Source: Aricia agestis (lineage: Eukaryota > Arthropoda > Insecta > Lepidoptera > Lycaenidae). From it: a DNA stretch of 64,000 nucleotides. The notes beneath the pieces are model-generated. The model was not told the origin of the DNA. It ran no database searches and worked only from the letters and a program-made list of their open reading frames with translations. The stretch lies in NCBI RefSeq assembly GCF_905147365.1, contig NC_056421.1, forward strand, positions 12,418,001-12,482,000, given 5' to 3'. Of the stretch, positions 29,120 to 40,589 are shown piece by piece. Numbering within the stretch: the stretch's first letter is position 1; each line of letters opens with the position of its first letter. Position numbers and translations under genes: made by a program.

Positions 29120-29700
29120 GGGTCAATTCAGACCACAAAGGTAATATACCTAGCGGAATAGAGAAACAAAGGCCTGAGCAAACGAGATGTCACTATCAGT
29201 AACACTGCATGGTAAAAAAAGACGTGTGATATATAACAGCAGAACCCTTTTTTTGACGTTCAGTCGGCACTTATCAGCACGTTGACAATTTAATCTCATA
29301 GAAAGATGCTTGTGTAAATGTATACGTCATGTATGCGTACACATATTTTTACACACATATGTAAATTAATTACGGTTTCGTTTGACAGCTTGAGATTGTT
29401 GCTCTATTCCGCTAGGTATATTAAGTTTATGAATTAGACCGCAACGTGACGCGCAGATGCATTTCTAAATTTGTATGGATTTGATAAACTTGCATGACGT
29501 CTCAATCAGTTGAAATCTGTCAAATCCATACATATTTAGAAATAAAATAAAATAAAAATTGTTTTATTTCATAATAATATATAGATTCATAAGAGAACAT
29601 AATTATTATTATAAAATAATAATAATTATTATGTTCTCAGAAGGTCTGCGCGCGCGTTTAGAAATGCATCTACGCGTCACGTTGCGGTCTGAATTGACCC
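29120..29700. mobile_element. MITE split by a nested MITE (family L)
   Basis: GGGTCAATTCAGACC at the left and its complement GGTCTGAATTGACCC at the right; the longer end GCAACGTGACGCGYAGATGC also pairs after removing the insertion 29134-29431. The interior has ATTTGTATGGATTTGA/TCAAATCCATACATAT arms. Confidence 0.75.
29134..29431. mobile_element. hAT-like MITE family L, copy 1
   Basis: Ends CACAAAGGTAATATACC and (inverted) CATAAACTTAATATACC, then TAGCGGAATAGAG on both sides. The flanks ATTCAGAC and AATTAGAC differ at few positions, fitting an old 8-bp duplication within the host MITE. Second copy at 36093-36392. Confidence 0.75.
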
Positions 29701-29891
29701 TTAATTCTACAAGCCCCAGTCCTGTAAAAAAAACATATTAATAATATTTATTACGTTTTTTGACGATCGTTTTCTATGAGGCCGTGGTATGAATCCCATC
29801 GGACGGCCTATTTCGAAGCTTAGCTCTTCATTTAAAAAAATACGTATTTGCTTTTTCTCGAATAAGTACATAAAGCAAGCAACAGCATACT

Positions 29892-30102
29892 TCCATACTA
29901 ATAGTATGAAGACGAAAGTGTGTCTGTCTGTCTGTTACCCCTTCATGCTTAAACCGCTAAACCGATTATGATGAAATTTTATATGGTGATATTTTGAGTC
30001 CCACGAAAGGACATAATAATATGATACTTTTTATCCTAGATAAATGTACGGTTCCCGCGCAATAAACGAGTTTGGCGTATCTTAGTTCCGGGCGTCATCT
30101 AG
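29892..30102 (+). mobile_element. Helitron (family D, copy 3)
   Basis: TCCATACTAATAGTATGAAG start and GGGCGTCATCTAG|T end, with the GTGTGTCTGTCTGTCTGTTA segment between. Confidence 0.75.
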
Positions 30103-31175
30103 TTAGTATAATAAAACATCCAAATACATCGAACAATGATAAAAGAGTTTGAGATAAGACAAAACCCAGAGATCCATTTAAAAAGTTAACAAAACAAAAA
30201 GAAAATCCCAGATGCCGAGATCGGCCGGGTTAGTAAATCGCCCAGTAAGTGTGTGTCAGGAGTTCTCAAAGTTTTTAGTTCACTTCGCCTAATCGCACTG
30301 TGAGAGGTCATTACGTTTTTGCTGGCACATGATATTTAGTTCGGATTTCTAAAGTGGATGTGGGTTCCGCAGTGTTGACTTCTTTCTGACGCGAGACTAG
30401 TAAGTACGAGTATGCAATCCCAAAAAAAATGGCCAGACGAAAATATCGGTGGGATGGTAGGAAGGAAAACCCACATGAAAATAATAATAATTTTCCTACT
30501 TTTAACTAACGCCAGCAACTCTTTCCCACCGCCCGATCGATTTCAATTTTTTTTGGGTTCACAGGAAGTACAGAGCAACTGTTTGGAAAAAAAATTAAAG
30601 TTGCTGAACCTAAATTTTTTCATTTTTTTCCCCACCCCACTGCAACCACACTGACTGCCCACGGCCTGCCAGCATGCAGATTATTATCAGAAAAGGTTAT
30701 TCAATGTTCACGGAAGTGGCTTACGGAGTTATATTTGAGAGCCACTGATTAATACCTACTCTTTCACTAGCTCTGATAGGCAGACGATTTATCGTACAAT
30801 TCCCCTTTGCCGTAAAGACTAAAGATAATCTCGACTTAGTCCTGATTTGTAAAGATCTTTTCTTTATTCGTTTCTACGGCGTGTAGATCGTCTAAGTCTA
30901 CTCGATTTTTTTCGGAAAGTTAGAAAACAGTTGAGATAGAGAAAACAGTTTTTCTACACTAGTAAGATCGGAGTTATATGGAATTTTATTGACCTTAATT
31001 TCAAAGTGGGTTTTTTTTCACAACCCTAAAAAACTTTAAATTGAGATCTTCAGACTTTCGAGACTTTCTCTCTAAGCTTAATCAATAATCGCTTAGATTT
31101 GACCCCAGGCACTCTTCAATGTCATGAGTGATGAAAGATGAACCGGGTAACTAGCATTTTACAACATATAATATA
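30103..31175. other. No gene seen
   Basis: Open frames up to 80 residues (30412-30654) are low-complexity and unrecognised. No inverted ends found. Confidence 0.45.
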
Positions 31176-31500
31176 CGTGGGAGAGCCATGCTTCGGCACA
31201 AATGGGCCGGCTCGACCGGATAAATACCACGTTCTCACAGAAAACCGGCGTGAAACAGCGCTTGCGCTGTGTTTCGCCGAGTGAGTGAGTTTACCGGAGG
31301 CCCTATCCCCTACCCTATTCCCTTTCCTACCCTCCCCTATTCCCTTCCCTTCCCTACCCTCCCCTATTACACTATTCCCTCTTAAAAGGCCGGCAACGCA
31401 CATGCAGCTCTTCTGATGCTGCGAGTGTCCATGGGCGACGGAAGTTGCTTTCCATCAGGTGACCCGTTTGCTCGCTTGCCCCCTTATTTCATAAAAAAAA
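31176..31500 (+). mobile_element. Common repeat family A, copy 3 (sense orientation)
   Basis: Complete copy from CGTGGGAGAGCCATGCTTCG to CCCTTATTTCATAAAAAAAA. Shows the sense order: head, GCGCTTGCGCTG palindrome, C-rich minisatellite (CCCTACCCTATTCCCT), conserved middle, A-rich tail. Confidence 0.8.
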
Positions 31501-32329
31501 TAAAATATAAGAACAATTATTAATTTTTTCGATCAGCAAAAATAGTTTTTTTTATTGTTAATGACTAATGAGTAATTAAACCCTTTAGAAAAGACACTTC
31601 GCAATTATTATACCTAGCACAAATGACATACCTTGTAGTACACAATTATACCACAAGACTAATAATAATTGTTCATAGCTTAAGCATGTTATCTCAGGTA
31701 AGTGATAATTTTCAGTGAATCCATTTACTAGCTGAGGCGTTAAGGCATAACAAATGATTAACAATTATAATATTAGCTTAGGACAGAGTAAATTCATAGA
31801 CTCTGTAGATCTTCACCTTAGAATAATTCTAAATTACTTAGATTTAGATTACTTGTCTAAATGTCTATACCTAATATTATGTCTATACATAATTTTGAGC
31901 ATGATTCCTGACTCAGTTTTTCGCACAAACATAGATTAAGATAGATACTGCATGTCGCTCCATTTGTATGAAAACGAGCGTGCCACTTTTTTATAGCTAC
32001 TGTGTCGTACCGATGATAAGAAAAGTGGTCATTATCTGGGCCAACGTTTCTATTTGAATTTCTACAGCTCAATACCGCACTTTTAGGCATTTAGGCATTT
32101 TTAAAATTCTGATTGACGTCCGATTCCGATAGCAGACTAAAGAACAGACTTTCGAAAGACGAGCGTTGCTCGTCGTTTGGGATCGCGATGTGGTACGCAA
32201 AGTACATACACACGCGATATCTATCATGATCTATGTCTGTGGTTTTTCGCATTTTTTCCAAACCAAACATAGAAACATTATTTTTTTACAGCGCGAATAG
32301 ATGCAAATCTATATTCCCACTTTAAAAAA
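31501..32329. other. No gene seen
   Basis: AT-rich; no recognised coding or repeat. Confidence 0.45.
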
Positions 32330-32435
32330 AATGTGTTTCTAAGTTTGGTTAGGAGTTAGGACAATGATTAGATCCTAGATGCGTTGGATGGGCTGGTGTA
32401 AAAAGTTAGTCCTGCGCCTGATCTCTCGCTAGTCG

Positions 32436-32795
32436 CACAATAGACATAACGACCAGTAGTTCGACTGCAAAGAGACGGACAGGTTTCAATATCTGTCAAA
32501 TTCGTCGGGTTTCACTAGGATTATAAATGGAATGTGCCTCGCGCTGGCTGATATAATTTATTTTTAAATATTTAAAATAAAGATTTCAAAATTGGATTCT
32601 GACAATTTTAATGGCATGTGCCAAAACACAAACAACAATACGACCAAAGAGGAACACGTTCAGCGAATATGTCATAGTTTTAAATTTGTAGGAGACAAGT
32701 TAACAACCCTAGCGACGATTTTCGTCATAATACGTCAAATTTAAAAATTCAACCTCAGTTCTAAGTCGGCATACTCTGTAATTCTGTCTACTCTG
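32436..32795. mobile_element. MITE family C, copy 2, 7-bp duplication CTAGTCG
   Basis: CTAGTCG at 32429-32435 and 32796-32802 flanks it, and the joined flanks restore the SINE word CTCTCGCTAGTCGTGTCGGT. Ends CACAATAGACATAAC and (inverted) CAGAGTAGACAGAAT. Same family as 6392-6677, about 75 bp longer. Confidence 0.85.
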
Positions 32796-32883
32796 CTAGT
32801 CGTGTCGGTCGTCCATTTGTGGATTGACTTATAGACCAAAGGAAGTGCCTTTGAGTACTACACTTGGGCACTATAAAATAACT

Positions 32884-33163
32884 TTTTTTTATGAAATAAG
32901 GGGGCAAACGAGCAAATGGGTCACCTGATGGAAAGCAACTTCCGTCGCCCATGGACACTCGCAGCATCAGAGAGCTGCAGGTGCGTTGCCGACCTTTTAA
33001 GTGGGAATAGGGTAATAGGGGAGGGTAGGGAAGGGAAGGGAAGGGAATAGAGGAGGGTAGGGGATTGGGCCTCCGGTAAACTCACTTACTCAGCGAAACA
33101 CGGTTTCCTGTGTATTTCTCCGGTCGAGCCGGCCCATTCGGGACGAAGGATGGCTCTCCCACG
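32884..33163 (-). mobile_element. Common repeat family A, copy 4
   Basis: From ATGAAATAAGGGGGCAAACG to GGCTCTCCCACG. Shorter minisatellite and a small deletion around the GCGCTTGCGC palindrome. Confidence 0.75.
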
Positions 33164-33311
33164 TTTCTGCCTCTGGTAAAGTAGATGCAGAAGTAATTTT
33201 ATCAGACGCAGTTGAATTGGCTTGGTTTCAATGAAACCGGCCACAGTCCTAGAAATCTAGGAAGCCATTTTACTGATAAGGAGTAAGCTAAGTTCTAAAT
33301 GCAAATAGTAA

Positions 33312-33679
33312 TAAATAATAATAATAGCTCCCACACCGGTTTCGGTGACGGTGGCCGGTTTCATTGAAACCAGGCCAGCTACGCAGGAGTCATTTTATAG
33401 TGCCCAGGTGGTTGCGCAGTACACAAGAGCACTCTCTATTCCTTTACTCTCATAACCCAGTGGGACGGCAGACCGACACGACTGGCGAGAGATCAGGCGC
33501 AGGACCGACTTTTTACATGCCCCATCCGACGCATGGATCATCTTACTTGTCAGACAATCAGGTGATCAGCCTGCATTATCCTAACCAAACTTGGAAATAA
33601 CATGTTTCCAACGCGGGAATCGAACCCACGACCTCCGAGTCAAGAGCCGAGCTCTGAACCACTGGACCACGGAGGCGTT
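33312..33679 (-). mobile_element. tRNA-derived SINE with 13-bp duplication
   Basis: ATGCAAATAGTAA flanks it at 33299-33311 and 33680-33692. On the minus strand: CGCCTCCGTGGTCCAGTGG (A box), GGTTCGATTCCCGCG (B box), body, and an ATT-rich tail (33305-33325). Same family as 26110-26456. Confidence 0.88.
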
Positions 33680-33766
33680 ATGCAAATAGTAAAGTATCAT
33701 CTAAGAAATTCAAATGCAAATTCTTTATTATTCAAATTCTTTATTTAATAATAAATTCATAGACTG

Positions 33767-34080
33767 ATGACAGAAATTTATCATTTGGTCGGTTTATGTC
33801 AATTCAATGGAATTCATGTTTTTTTATTATGTAATTTGGGGCCGCCTATGGGCTATTCGCCTATATCCTTTTTTGCTATCTTTGTATATAGGTTTTTCGC
33901 ACCGAGGATAATTCATGATTTGTCGGCTAGATATTACTCATTTGACATAACACGACCAAATAACGTAGGTCCTCCATCTACCTATGAATTAACTTCTATG
34001 ATAGTACAATTTAGTATCGTAAAAAGAATTGTTTACTTGGATCAATGTATCAATACAAACTTTTGTGTCCCTAGTACATA
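33767..34080 (+). repeat. Degenerate interspersed repeat family P, copy 1
   Basis: Words ACACGACCAAATAACGTAGG, GTCCTCCATCTACCTATGAA recur at 38500-38610, 54330-54420, 54570-54710 and 61440-61570, often in varied order. The 104-residue open frame here is part of the repeat and matches no family I know. Confidence 0.45.
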
Positions 34081-34287
34081 AATTACGTAATGTAACGACC
34101 AGTAAACTTTTTATGACATGTCCAAAATAGCCGATTTACGTTTTACTGTGATTTCTTATTTATGACTTTCATTATTACAATGTTTATAGAAATTACAGAT
34201 GACATAAAATACTGTAATGGCGTTAATCTGAATAAGTTACAATACTTATATTGTGTAGTTTTTAGCTACTTGGGTAAAAAAAAAACA

Positions 34288-34896
34288 ATCGGCCGTCCCG
34301 TACCGGTATAGAGTGAAAGTAGACAAAAGAATGTGTTTTTTGTATGGGAGCGCCCTTAAATATATACTTTTTTTAATTTTAATATTAACTAGCTGTCCCG
34401 GCAAACGTTATTTTGCTATAAAATGATTTTCCCTGTTTTCCTGCTTTTCTCTTGAAGTTTTTTCTGATTTTTTTTTCTATAGACCTCACGAAGCCCGAGA
34501 CCTTTCCAACGAATGCAAAACCGTGGAAATCGGTTCGTGCGTTCTGGAGTTATAGCGTCAGGAAGGAAAACCCGACTTATTTTTATATATTAGATTATTA
34601 AAGTACAAAATATATACTTAAGGATTTTTTGAAAATTTAAATTGCCTAACTGTTACCATTATTGATTGCGAGAAAAAAAGGCCAAAAAATCACGATTCTT
34701 GTATCGGAGCCCCCCTTAAATATTAACTTTATTTTATTTTTAGTTAAAGCGGCAACAGATATACAAAATCTGCGAAAATTTCAGAAGTCTAGCTATAGCA
34801 GTAGGTACTTGAGATAAAGCCTGATGACATACAGACGGACAGACATCGAAGTTTCAGTAATAGGGTCCCGTCTTTACCCTTTGGGTACGGAGCCCT
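34288..34896 (-). repeat. Interspersed repeat family G, copy 3, with nested Helitron
   Basis: Minus-strand family G: starts near CCCTTTGGGTACGGAGCCC (34896) and ends at the ATCGGCCGTCCCGTACCGG side. A 206-bp Helitron (34389-34594) interrupts it. Confidence 0.65.
34389..34594 (-). mobile_element. Short Helitron nested in family G repeat
   Basis: Minus strand A|TCTAATATATAAAAATAAGT at 34594 to GGGACAGCTAG|T at 34389, preceded by a weak hairpin. The order matches common lepidopteran short Helitrons. Confidence 0.75.
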
Positions 34897-36092
34897 AAAA
34901 ACAGATTTCCTGCAGAAGTGAAAACGGAACAGCAAAAACAGGAACACATTTTAATAGAAAGAGAGGAAAATATTTTATAGTGTCGCCATAGACAAAGGAA
35001 AATGTGTCGCCTAGCGTGTTTGTTTGAAGTCTAGTTACTCTGTTCTCTCTGTTCTTTAAAAACTGTCAGCGTTTCTATTCTTCGGCATTTCTACAGTGGC
35101 CGTGCTAAACCATGTGTCACGTGTCTAGATACGATTTTAATATTTTTAGTGCCAAAAAAGTGCGCAACGCCGCGCCCCTTATGAAGTTTTCAATTCAATG
35201 AGTAGATACTAAATAGGTACTTACATTTTATTGGCTTTGCTATATTTTATTCGATCGAAACTGTCATAACTCATTTTAAATAATTATAAGATTTAGATGC
35301 AATAATTTATATCATAAATGTATAAATAAAACATTTTAGACGCAAAAAATTGTCGAATTATTGTCAAAAACATTTCAAAGTAAAGATAAAATGTAATTTC
35401 TTTCTGGATACCTAAATAAAAATACTTTCTGGATACGCATCTGTGTAATAAAATCACAGAAAGTATGAATGTTAAACATACATTGGCACGCCATAAGCAT
35501 TTTAAAAAGATAACAAAGTATGTTCGAATTTCGAATTCGGTATTCAAAGTTATACTTCAATTTTTGCTTCGGGCAACACCTGTGACTTTGTCACCCTTTC
35601 GCAACAAGGATTTTTCAATCTTATCACTTTTATCATAAAGTAGAATTCCCCTTGAATATATCCTGAGACCATTCCTAACTTTCTGTCATGGACACCGAAA
35701 ATAATGGCATCCGGACAGAAATATATTATGAGGATTATTTGTTTCATATAAGTATAAATAGGGTTTTAAATATTTTTTGTTGACTAAACAATACGAAAGT
35801 AATTGTATTATGTATTTTGGCAAAAATGTATTTTTTTTTATAATGTCGTGATTCATAGTGAACATTATATGTTTTGCACGATTTTGTAGTGCAAAATTCA
35901 TTGGGAATTTTACAAATTGCCGAAATAAAATCATTAGACTTTGTTTCCTGAAGTCTACCTCGTAACAAAATAAAATACATCAAAATCCAGCTCCGACGCT
36001 TATTCCATAAACAAAAAAATTAAAAAGGAATTTTAAACGCTTTTTACTTAAAGTTAGAATATTAAGAATTTTCAATTTGCAGTACTTATAAT
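34897..36092. other. No gene seen
   Basis: Overlapping minus-strand open frames of 61-84 residues (35293-35983) are AT-rich and unrecognised; I do not consider them genes. Confidence 0.45.
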
Positions 36093-36392
36093 CATAAAGT
36101 TAATTATAAGTATCTATACCTAGCGGAATAGAGCAACAATCTCGAACTGTCAAACGAAACCGAAATTGGTTTCATCTGTTTGTAAAAATATGTGTACGTA
36201 TACACTTACACGCATGATTGAACATCATTTCTATGAGATTAAATTGTTAATTAATGTGCCGACTGGACATCAAAAAAAGAGTGCTGCTCTCATGTATCAC
36301 ACGTCTCTTTTTACCACGCAGTGCTACTGATAGTGACATCTCTCTTGCTCAGACCTTTGTTTCTCTATTCCGCTAGGTATATTAACTTTATG
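36093..36392. mobile_element. hAT-like MITE family L, copy 2
   Basis: Ends CATAAAGTTAATTATAAG and (inverted) CATAAAGTTAATATACC, both followed by TAGCGGAATAGAG. The flanks CTTATAAT and AGTATAAT share 6 of 8 bases. Opposite orientation to 29134-29431. Confidence 0.75.
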
Positions 36393-36515
36393 AGTATAAT
36401 TTTAATAACGCTTCACACATTTTAGATTACCAACATTCTTATACTGATATGAATGATAATTCATGTATAATAAATATGTTAAACGCAACAACTATGTTGC
36501 TTCAATTATGCAATA

Positions 36516-36745
36516 CTAGATGACGCAAGCAACTCCGTTGCGCCAAAATTCGTTTATCGCGCGGGAACCGTACATTTTTCCGGGATAAAAACTATCCTAT
36601 GTCCTTTCTCGGGACTCAAAGTATCTCCATGCCAAATTTCAGCAAAATCGGTTCAGCGGTTCGCGCGTGAAGAGGTAACAGACAGACAGACAGACAGACG
36701 GACAGACAGACAGACACACTTTCGCATTTATAATTTTAGTATGGA
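36516..36745 (-). mobile_element. Helitron (family D, copy 4)
   Basis: Minus strand A|TCCATACTAAAATTATAAAT at 36745 to GCGTCATCTAG|T at 36516, with the hairpin GCAACGGAGTTGC just before the end. Best-preserved family D copy. Confidence 0.85.
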
Positions 36746-37006
36746 TAAGTTATCCACTAGTGTTTGTCACCCATATTAGCAACACGAAACGAGAAATATG
36801 ACTTATTCACGAAATATCAAATTCCATCACGCTTACACAACTAGATTATTTGAAGCTATCCATAAAATAACCAAATGTTAGCCTTACAACAAAGTGTTAG
36901 AGTACAATTTCCAATGCCGTAGAATCTCAATAAACCAAATCTAAGGACATTCTCCTTTACACCGCTTGTTTGTTATCAATTCTGTCGACTATTCTATTTA
37001 GCCAGT

Positions 37007-37795
37007 AAGGCCGTTTGTACACCGCCATCACCGGAACGTCAACGACAAAATTTTAATATAATGCCACTTTATGCCGTAGGCCAGGGGTTACCAAAGTGTG
37101 CGCCGTGGAAGGGCAAGAGAGTCGCAGTGAGTCCTCCATCATCATGCGAAACCACTAAATATTAAAAAAAAAATATGTAAAGCAGATAGATGATTAAATA
37201 TTTGTTAATTATCATTTACCTGCTTAACCTAAAATTAAAGGTGTTTATTTAAGTATGTACCTTTTTCTAGGTAGAGTAGGGCGCCAAATATTGCGACATG
37301 TTACTGCGCCGTGGCTGAAAAAGTTTGGGAACCCCTGCCCTAGGCTATAATGTGCGCTTTTATTATTCCGGACGTCACGTTATCGTGGACGTCGACTTCC
37401 ACGATAAATCGTTGGGTACGTTAAACGCCCTTTTGATTTTACGCACCGCGGACGTTTTGTGCGGTTCAGAAGAGTGTAGACGTCGTGATGTCCTCTAACG
37501 TGCACGTTAAAAAGTTATTGTCGACGGAATTTTAAAAGCGTCTTCATATATTTCTATACATTTTACTTCCCTATGTTATCGTTTTACCGCGGACGTCCAC
37601 GATATTACCGCCACGTACAAAATTATAAAAGCTTACATTAGCTTTCATTTTCTACCGTCACTGGTCTAGCAACCCGTGTCGCTGCTTTGTAGTTGCGTAG
37701 AGCAAAATGAAACCCTCAGCTTAGGTCGTAAAGTGGTATTTTATTTGATTTTTTTCTGTAGACGTTCCGTTGACGGCCGTGGACAAGCGGCTTAA
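37007..37795. mobile_element. MITE with GTTGACGTTCC-type ends, split by a hAT MITE
   Basis: Ends AAGGCCGTTTGTACACCGCC and (inverted) TTAAGCCGCTTGTCCACGGC are imperfect inverted repeats, both followed by GGAACGTC. The interior is rich in ACGTC/GACGT words. A hAT MITE (37082-37337) interrupts it. Confidence 0.65.
37082..37337. mobile_element. hAT-type MITE with 8-bp duplication
   Basis: CAGGGGTTACCAAAGTGTGC and (inverted) CAGGGGTTCCCAAACTTTTT. The flanks CCGTAGGC (37074-37081) and CCCTAGGC (37338-37345) match 7 of 8. The CAGGGG ends are typical hAT. Confidence 0.88.
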
Positions 37796-37965
37796 CATGG
37801 CAAATAATTACAAACACTAACGAGTTTAGATCGTTGTAGGTATTATTTTAGTAAACATGTTTACTTGCTCCTTAGTAAGGGTTAGAACGTAGAAATAGAC
37901 GCTTTTAAAACAATAACTCAAGTATATTAGCACCTAAAGATGTGCATTCAGTAAGATAAGAAGTA

Positions 37966-38286
37966 TTTTTTTCTTAATGTAATAAGGGGGCAAGCGAGCA
38001 AACACTTCACCTGATGGAAAGCAACTTCCGTCGCCCATGGACACTCGCAGTATCAGAAGAGCTGCAGGTGCGTTGTCGGCCTTTTAAGTGGGAATAGGGT
38101 AATAGGGGAGGGTGGGGAAGGGAATAGGGCAGGGTAGAGAAGGGAATAGGGGAGGGTAGCGAAGGGAAAAGGGGATTGGGCCTCCGGTAAACTCACTCTC
38201 TCGGCGAAATACAGCGCAAGCGCTGTTTCACGCCGGTTTTCTCCGGTCGAGCCGGCCCATTCGTGCCGAAGCATGGCTCTCCCATG
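37966..38286 (-). mobile_element. Common repeat family A, copy 5
   Basis: From TAATAAGGGGGCAAGCGAGC to GCATGGCTCTCCCATG. A gap in GTTTTCTCCGGTC shows loss of the TGTGAGAACGTGGTATT segment. Confidence 0.75.
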
Positions 38287-38904
38287 TCAAAAATTTTTTC
38301 TTTTATTAATAGATGGATTGTATATAGGTTGAAAAAAAACTAAGTGATAATTTATTCAATAGTGTGTATGTGTTCCTTATATATTTGAAAGTAGCAGCGC
38401 TGAAAATGCAATATTTTTTTGTATTTTGTATGGGCAAGCGCCCCAGCGTTATGAAATTGACCATAAAAATCACAAAAAATATGATTTTTCAGTTTTTTAT
38501 GTCAATTCAATGTAAGTCCTCATTTGTCGGCTGGGTTTGACATAACGCTACCAAATTACGTAGGTCCTCCTACTGCATAGTATGAATCAAATTCTCTGAT
38601 AGTATCATAAACGAAAGAATGAATTTGCAGACAACATGATATTATAGTTCGAGCAAAAATGTACGTCATTCTTTTAGTAGTCTAATACCAAGCTTAATAG
38701 TGGTCCTATTGCTAATAAGGCTCCACAGGTATCTTATGTCAAAGCACGACGAGTGTGTTTAGAAATTCTCAGACATGATACTTATTGAACGAAGTGAAGC
38801 AAAATATGTTCAAGAGGATCTTTTCTAATTGGCGTTGTTTAATTTTTTTTTAGGGCTGAAATAAATGAACACTTATTACAAAATTGTAGGATTTAAGTAA
38901 TTTT
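38287..38904. repeat. Fragments of MITE family N and repeat family P
   Basis: 38385-38480 has GAAAGTAGCAGCGCTGAAAA and CCATAAAAATCACAAAAAAT arms of family N; 38500-38610 has the GTAGGTCCTCC words of family P. No gene seen. Confidence 0.45.
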
Positions 38905-39015
38905 AACGGGACCCTATTACTGAGACTTCGATGTCTGTCCGTCTGTCTGCCTGTCTGTCTGTCGGTCTCCAGGCTGTATCTCAAAAACCGCTATAGCTAG
39001 GCTTCTGAAAATGTT
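38905..39015 (+). repeat. Interspersed repeat family G, copy 4 (fragment)
   Basis: ACGGGACCCTATTACTGAGA, then a GTCTGTCCGTCTGTCTGCCT run and CCAGGCTGTATCTC. Confidence 0.55.
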
Positions 39016-39495
39016 ATTTATAACCCTCAGTTGGTCGCGCTTTTAAAATAACGCCGTTGGTCACCTGGGGTCTTTGAAAGCTCGAAAATTAAATAACATA
39101 AAAATGCCATAAATTTATATATTTCTTCACCTTTTTATCTATAAAATAGTAATATATTTAATTTAATAACAATGAGATTCAATCAAATACTTAATAATAT
39201 TTTGAAGATTATTAACCTAAACACACAATTTAAAAATACAAGTCAAAAAATTACAGCTGGAGACCGTGAGATTGGAAAATTGAAAAAAAAAAACAAAATT
39301 ATTTTAAAATTGTAGTAAAACATGAAGATAACTGAAATAACAGTTCCTATAACTTAGCCTGCAATTTAAAAAGCTAAGTTGATAATTTTGTTTATTTGTT
39401 TTATTTTGTTTATTTTATTTTTTTATTTTGTTTATTTGAACTTTCAAATAACATATAAACCATTGAATGTTAAACATTGAGAATTTGAGACTATA
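39016..39495. other. No gene seen
   Basis: Very AT-rich with TTTATTTTGTTTATT runs; nothing recognised. Confidence 0.5.
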
Positions 39496-39677
39496 CGTGG
39501 GAGAGCCATGCTTCGGCACAAATGGACCGGCTCGACCGGAGAAATACCACGTTCTCACAGAAAACCGGCGTGAAACAGCGCTTGCGCTGTGTTTCGCCGA
39601 GTGAGTGAGTTTACCGGAGGCCCAATCCCCTACCCTATTCCCTACCCTACCGTCCCCTATTCCCTTCCCTTCCCTTC
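39496..39677 (+). mobile_element. Common repeat family A, copy 6, 3'-truncated
   Basis: Sense-strand head from CGTGGGAGAGCCATGCTTCG through the C-rich minisatellite; the conserved middle and A-rich tail are missing. Confidence 0.75.
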
Positions 39678-39757
39678 AATTTCAAACGAACTGTAAATAC
39701 CGAATGAATTATGTAAGGCTAATTACGGCCTGTTGCACACCCGTTGATGTTTTAGAC

Positions 39758-40046
39758 CAGGGGTCACCAAATGGCGGACCGCGGTCCGCATCCAGACCGC
39801 CGACCCATTGTGTTTGGACCAAGCATGTTCGAAGATGAACTTCGTCAAAAATTAAATTCGGTCTCGACATACTGATGAACATGTAGTAACTAAAATTGAC
39901 ACTTTTCTCATTGATACAAATAAATACCTTTGTAATTTCTGTAATTACATTTTTTAATATATTAATATATTTTTTTAATTTGTGGACCACGTTGGTCATT
40001 TTATTTCTTAAAACGGACCTCGAGCGAAACTAATTGGTGACCCCTG
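39758..40046. mobile_element. hAT-type MITE
   Basis: CAGGGGTCACCAAATGGCGG and (inverted) CAGGGGTCACCAATTAGTTT. The flanks TTTTAGAC and TTTTAATA share their first five bases and six of eight positions overall, so the duplication has decayed. The 77-96 residue open frames across it are not genes. Confidence 0.8.
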
Positions 40047-40589
40047 TTTTAATAAACAAAGCAAATGGAATAAAATATAATCCTGTGTAAAGCCTTTATA
40101 TAAAGCATTGGATTTTTAAATGTTATTATTTAAATGTAGGGAAAATTGAAATGGTATACAATGTTGGAATTCTTTAGGACATTAAAAGCTAGAGTAATGC
40201 CTGAATTTTTACAAACCGCCTCTAAAGCTAAGTGTTCGCTAGCGGCCTTTTAGGGCCATTGATGTCTTCAATAAACACGTTCTTTGAAAGAATTTATGGT
40301 TTACGAAAGTCCTTACGTCCTAAGAACATAGGTGACACACAAAAAAAAGTGAAATATTGAAGGAATAAATTTTACCTTATATTATGACCACAAGCGTGAC
40401 CAACTGACCACCCCTAGCATTTGGAGGCGGATGGTGAAAATAGGCATTAATCAAGTAAGTCCATATTAAGACACTTAAGTGTGTATTTAATGATCACGGA
40501 ATTATTTAACTTACTTTTTATACGAGATGCGTATAGATTTGTACCTGTGTGCATACTGACATTGCCATTTACGATATTTAATATGTTAC
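40047..40589. other. No gene seen
   Basis: AT-rich, no recognised repeat or coding. Confidence 0.45.

Larger units (their letters stand above)
32330..33250 (+). mobile_element. SINE remnant broken by two insertions
   Basis: SINE body words appear in order on + at 32334-32435 (AAGTTTGGTTAGGAGTTAGG to CTCTCGCTAGTCG), 32796-32883 (GTCGTGTCGGTCG to GGGCACTATAAAATAA) and 33190-33250 (TTGGTTTCAATGAAACCGGC). A family C MITE (32436-32795) and a family A repeat (32884-33163) interrupt it. Confidence 0.7.

Noticed and set aside
33767..34081. 104-residue + strand open frame
   Set aside because: It overlaps a degenerate interspersed repeat seen four more times here and has no known domain.
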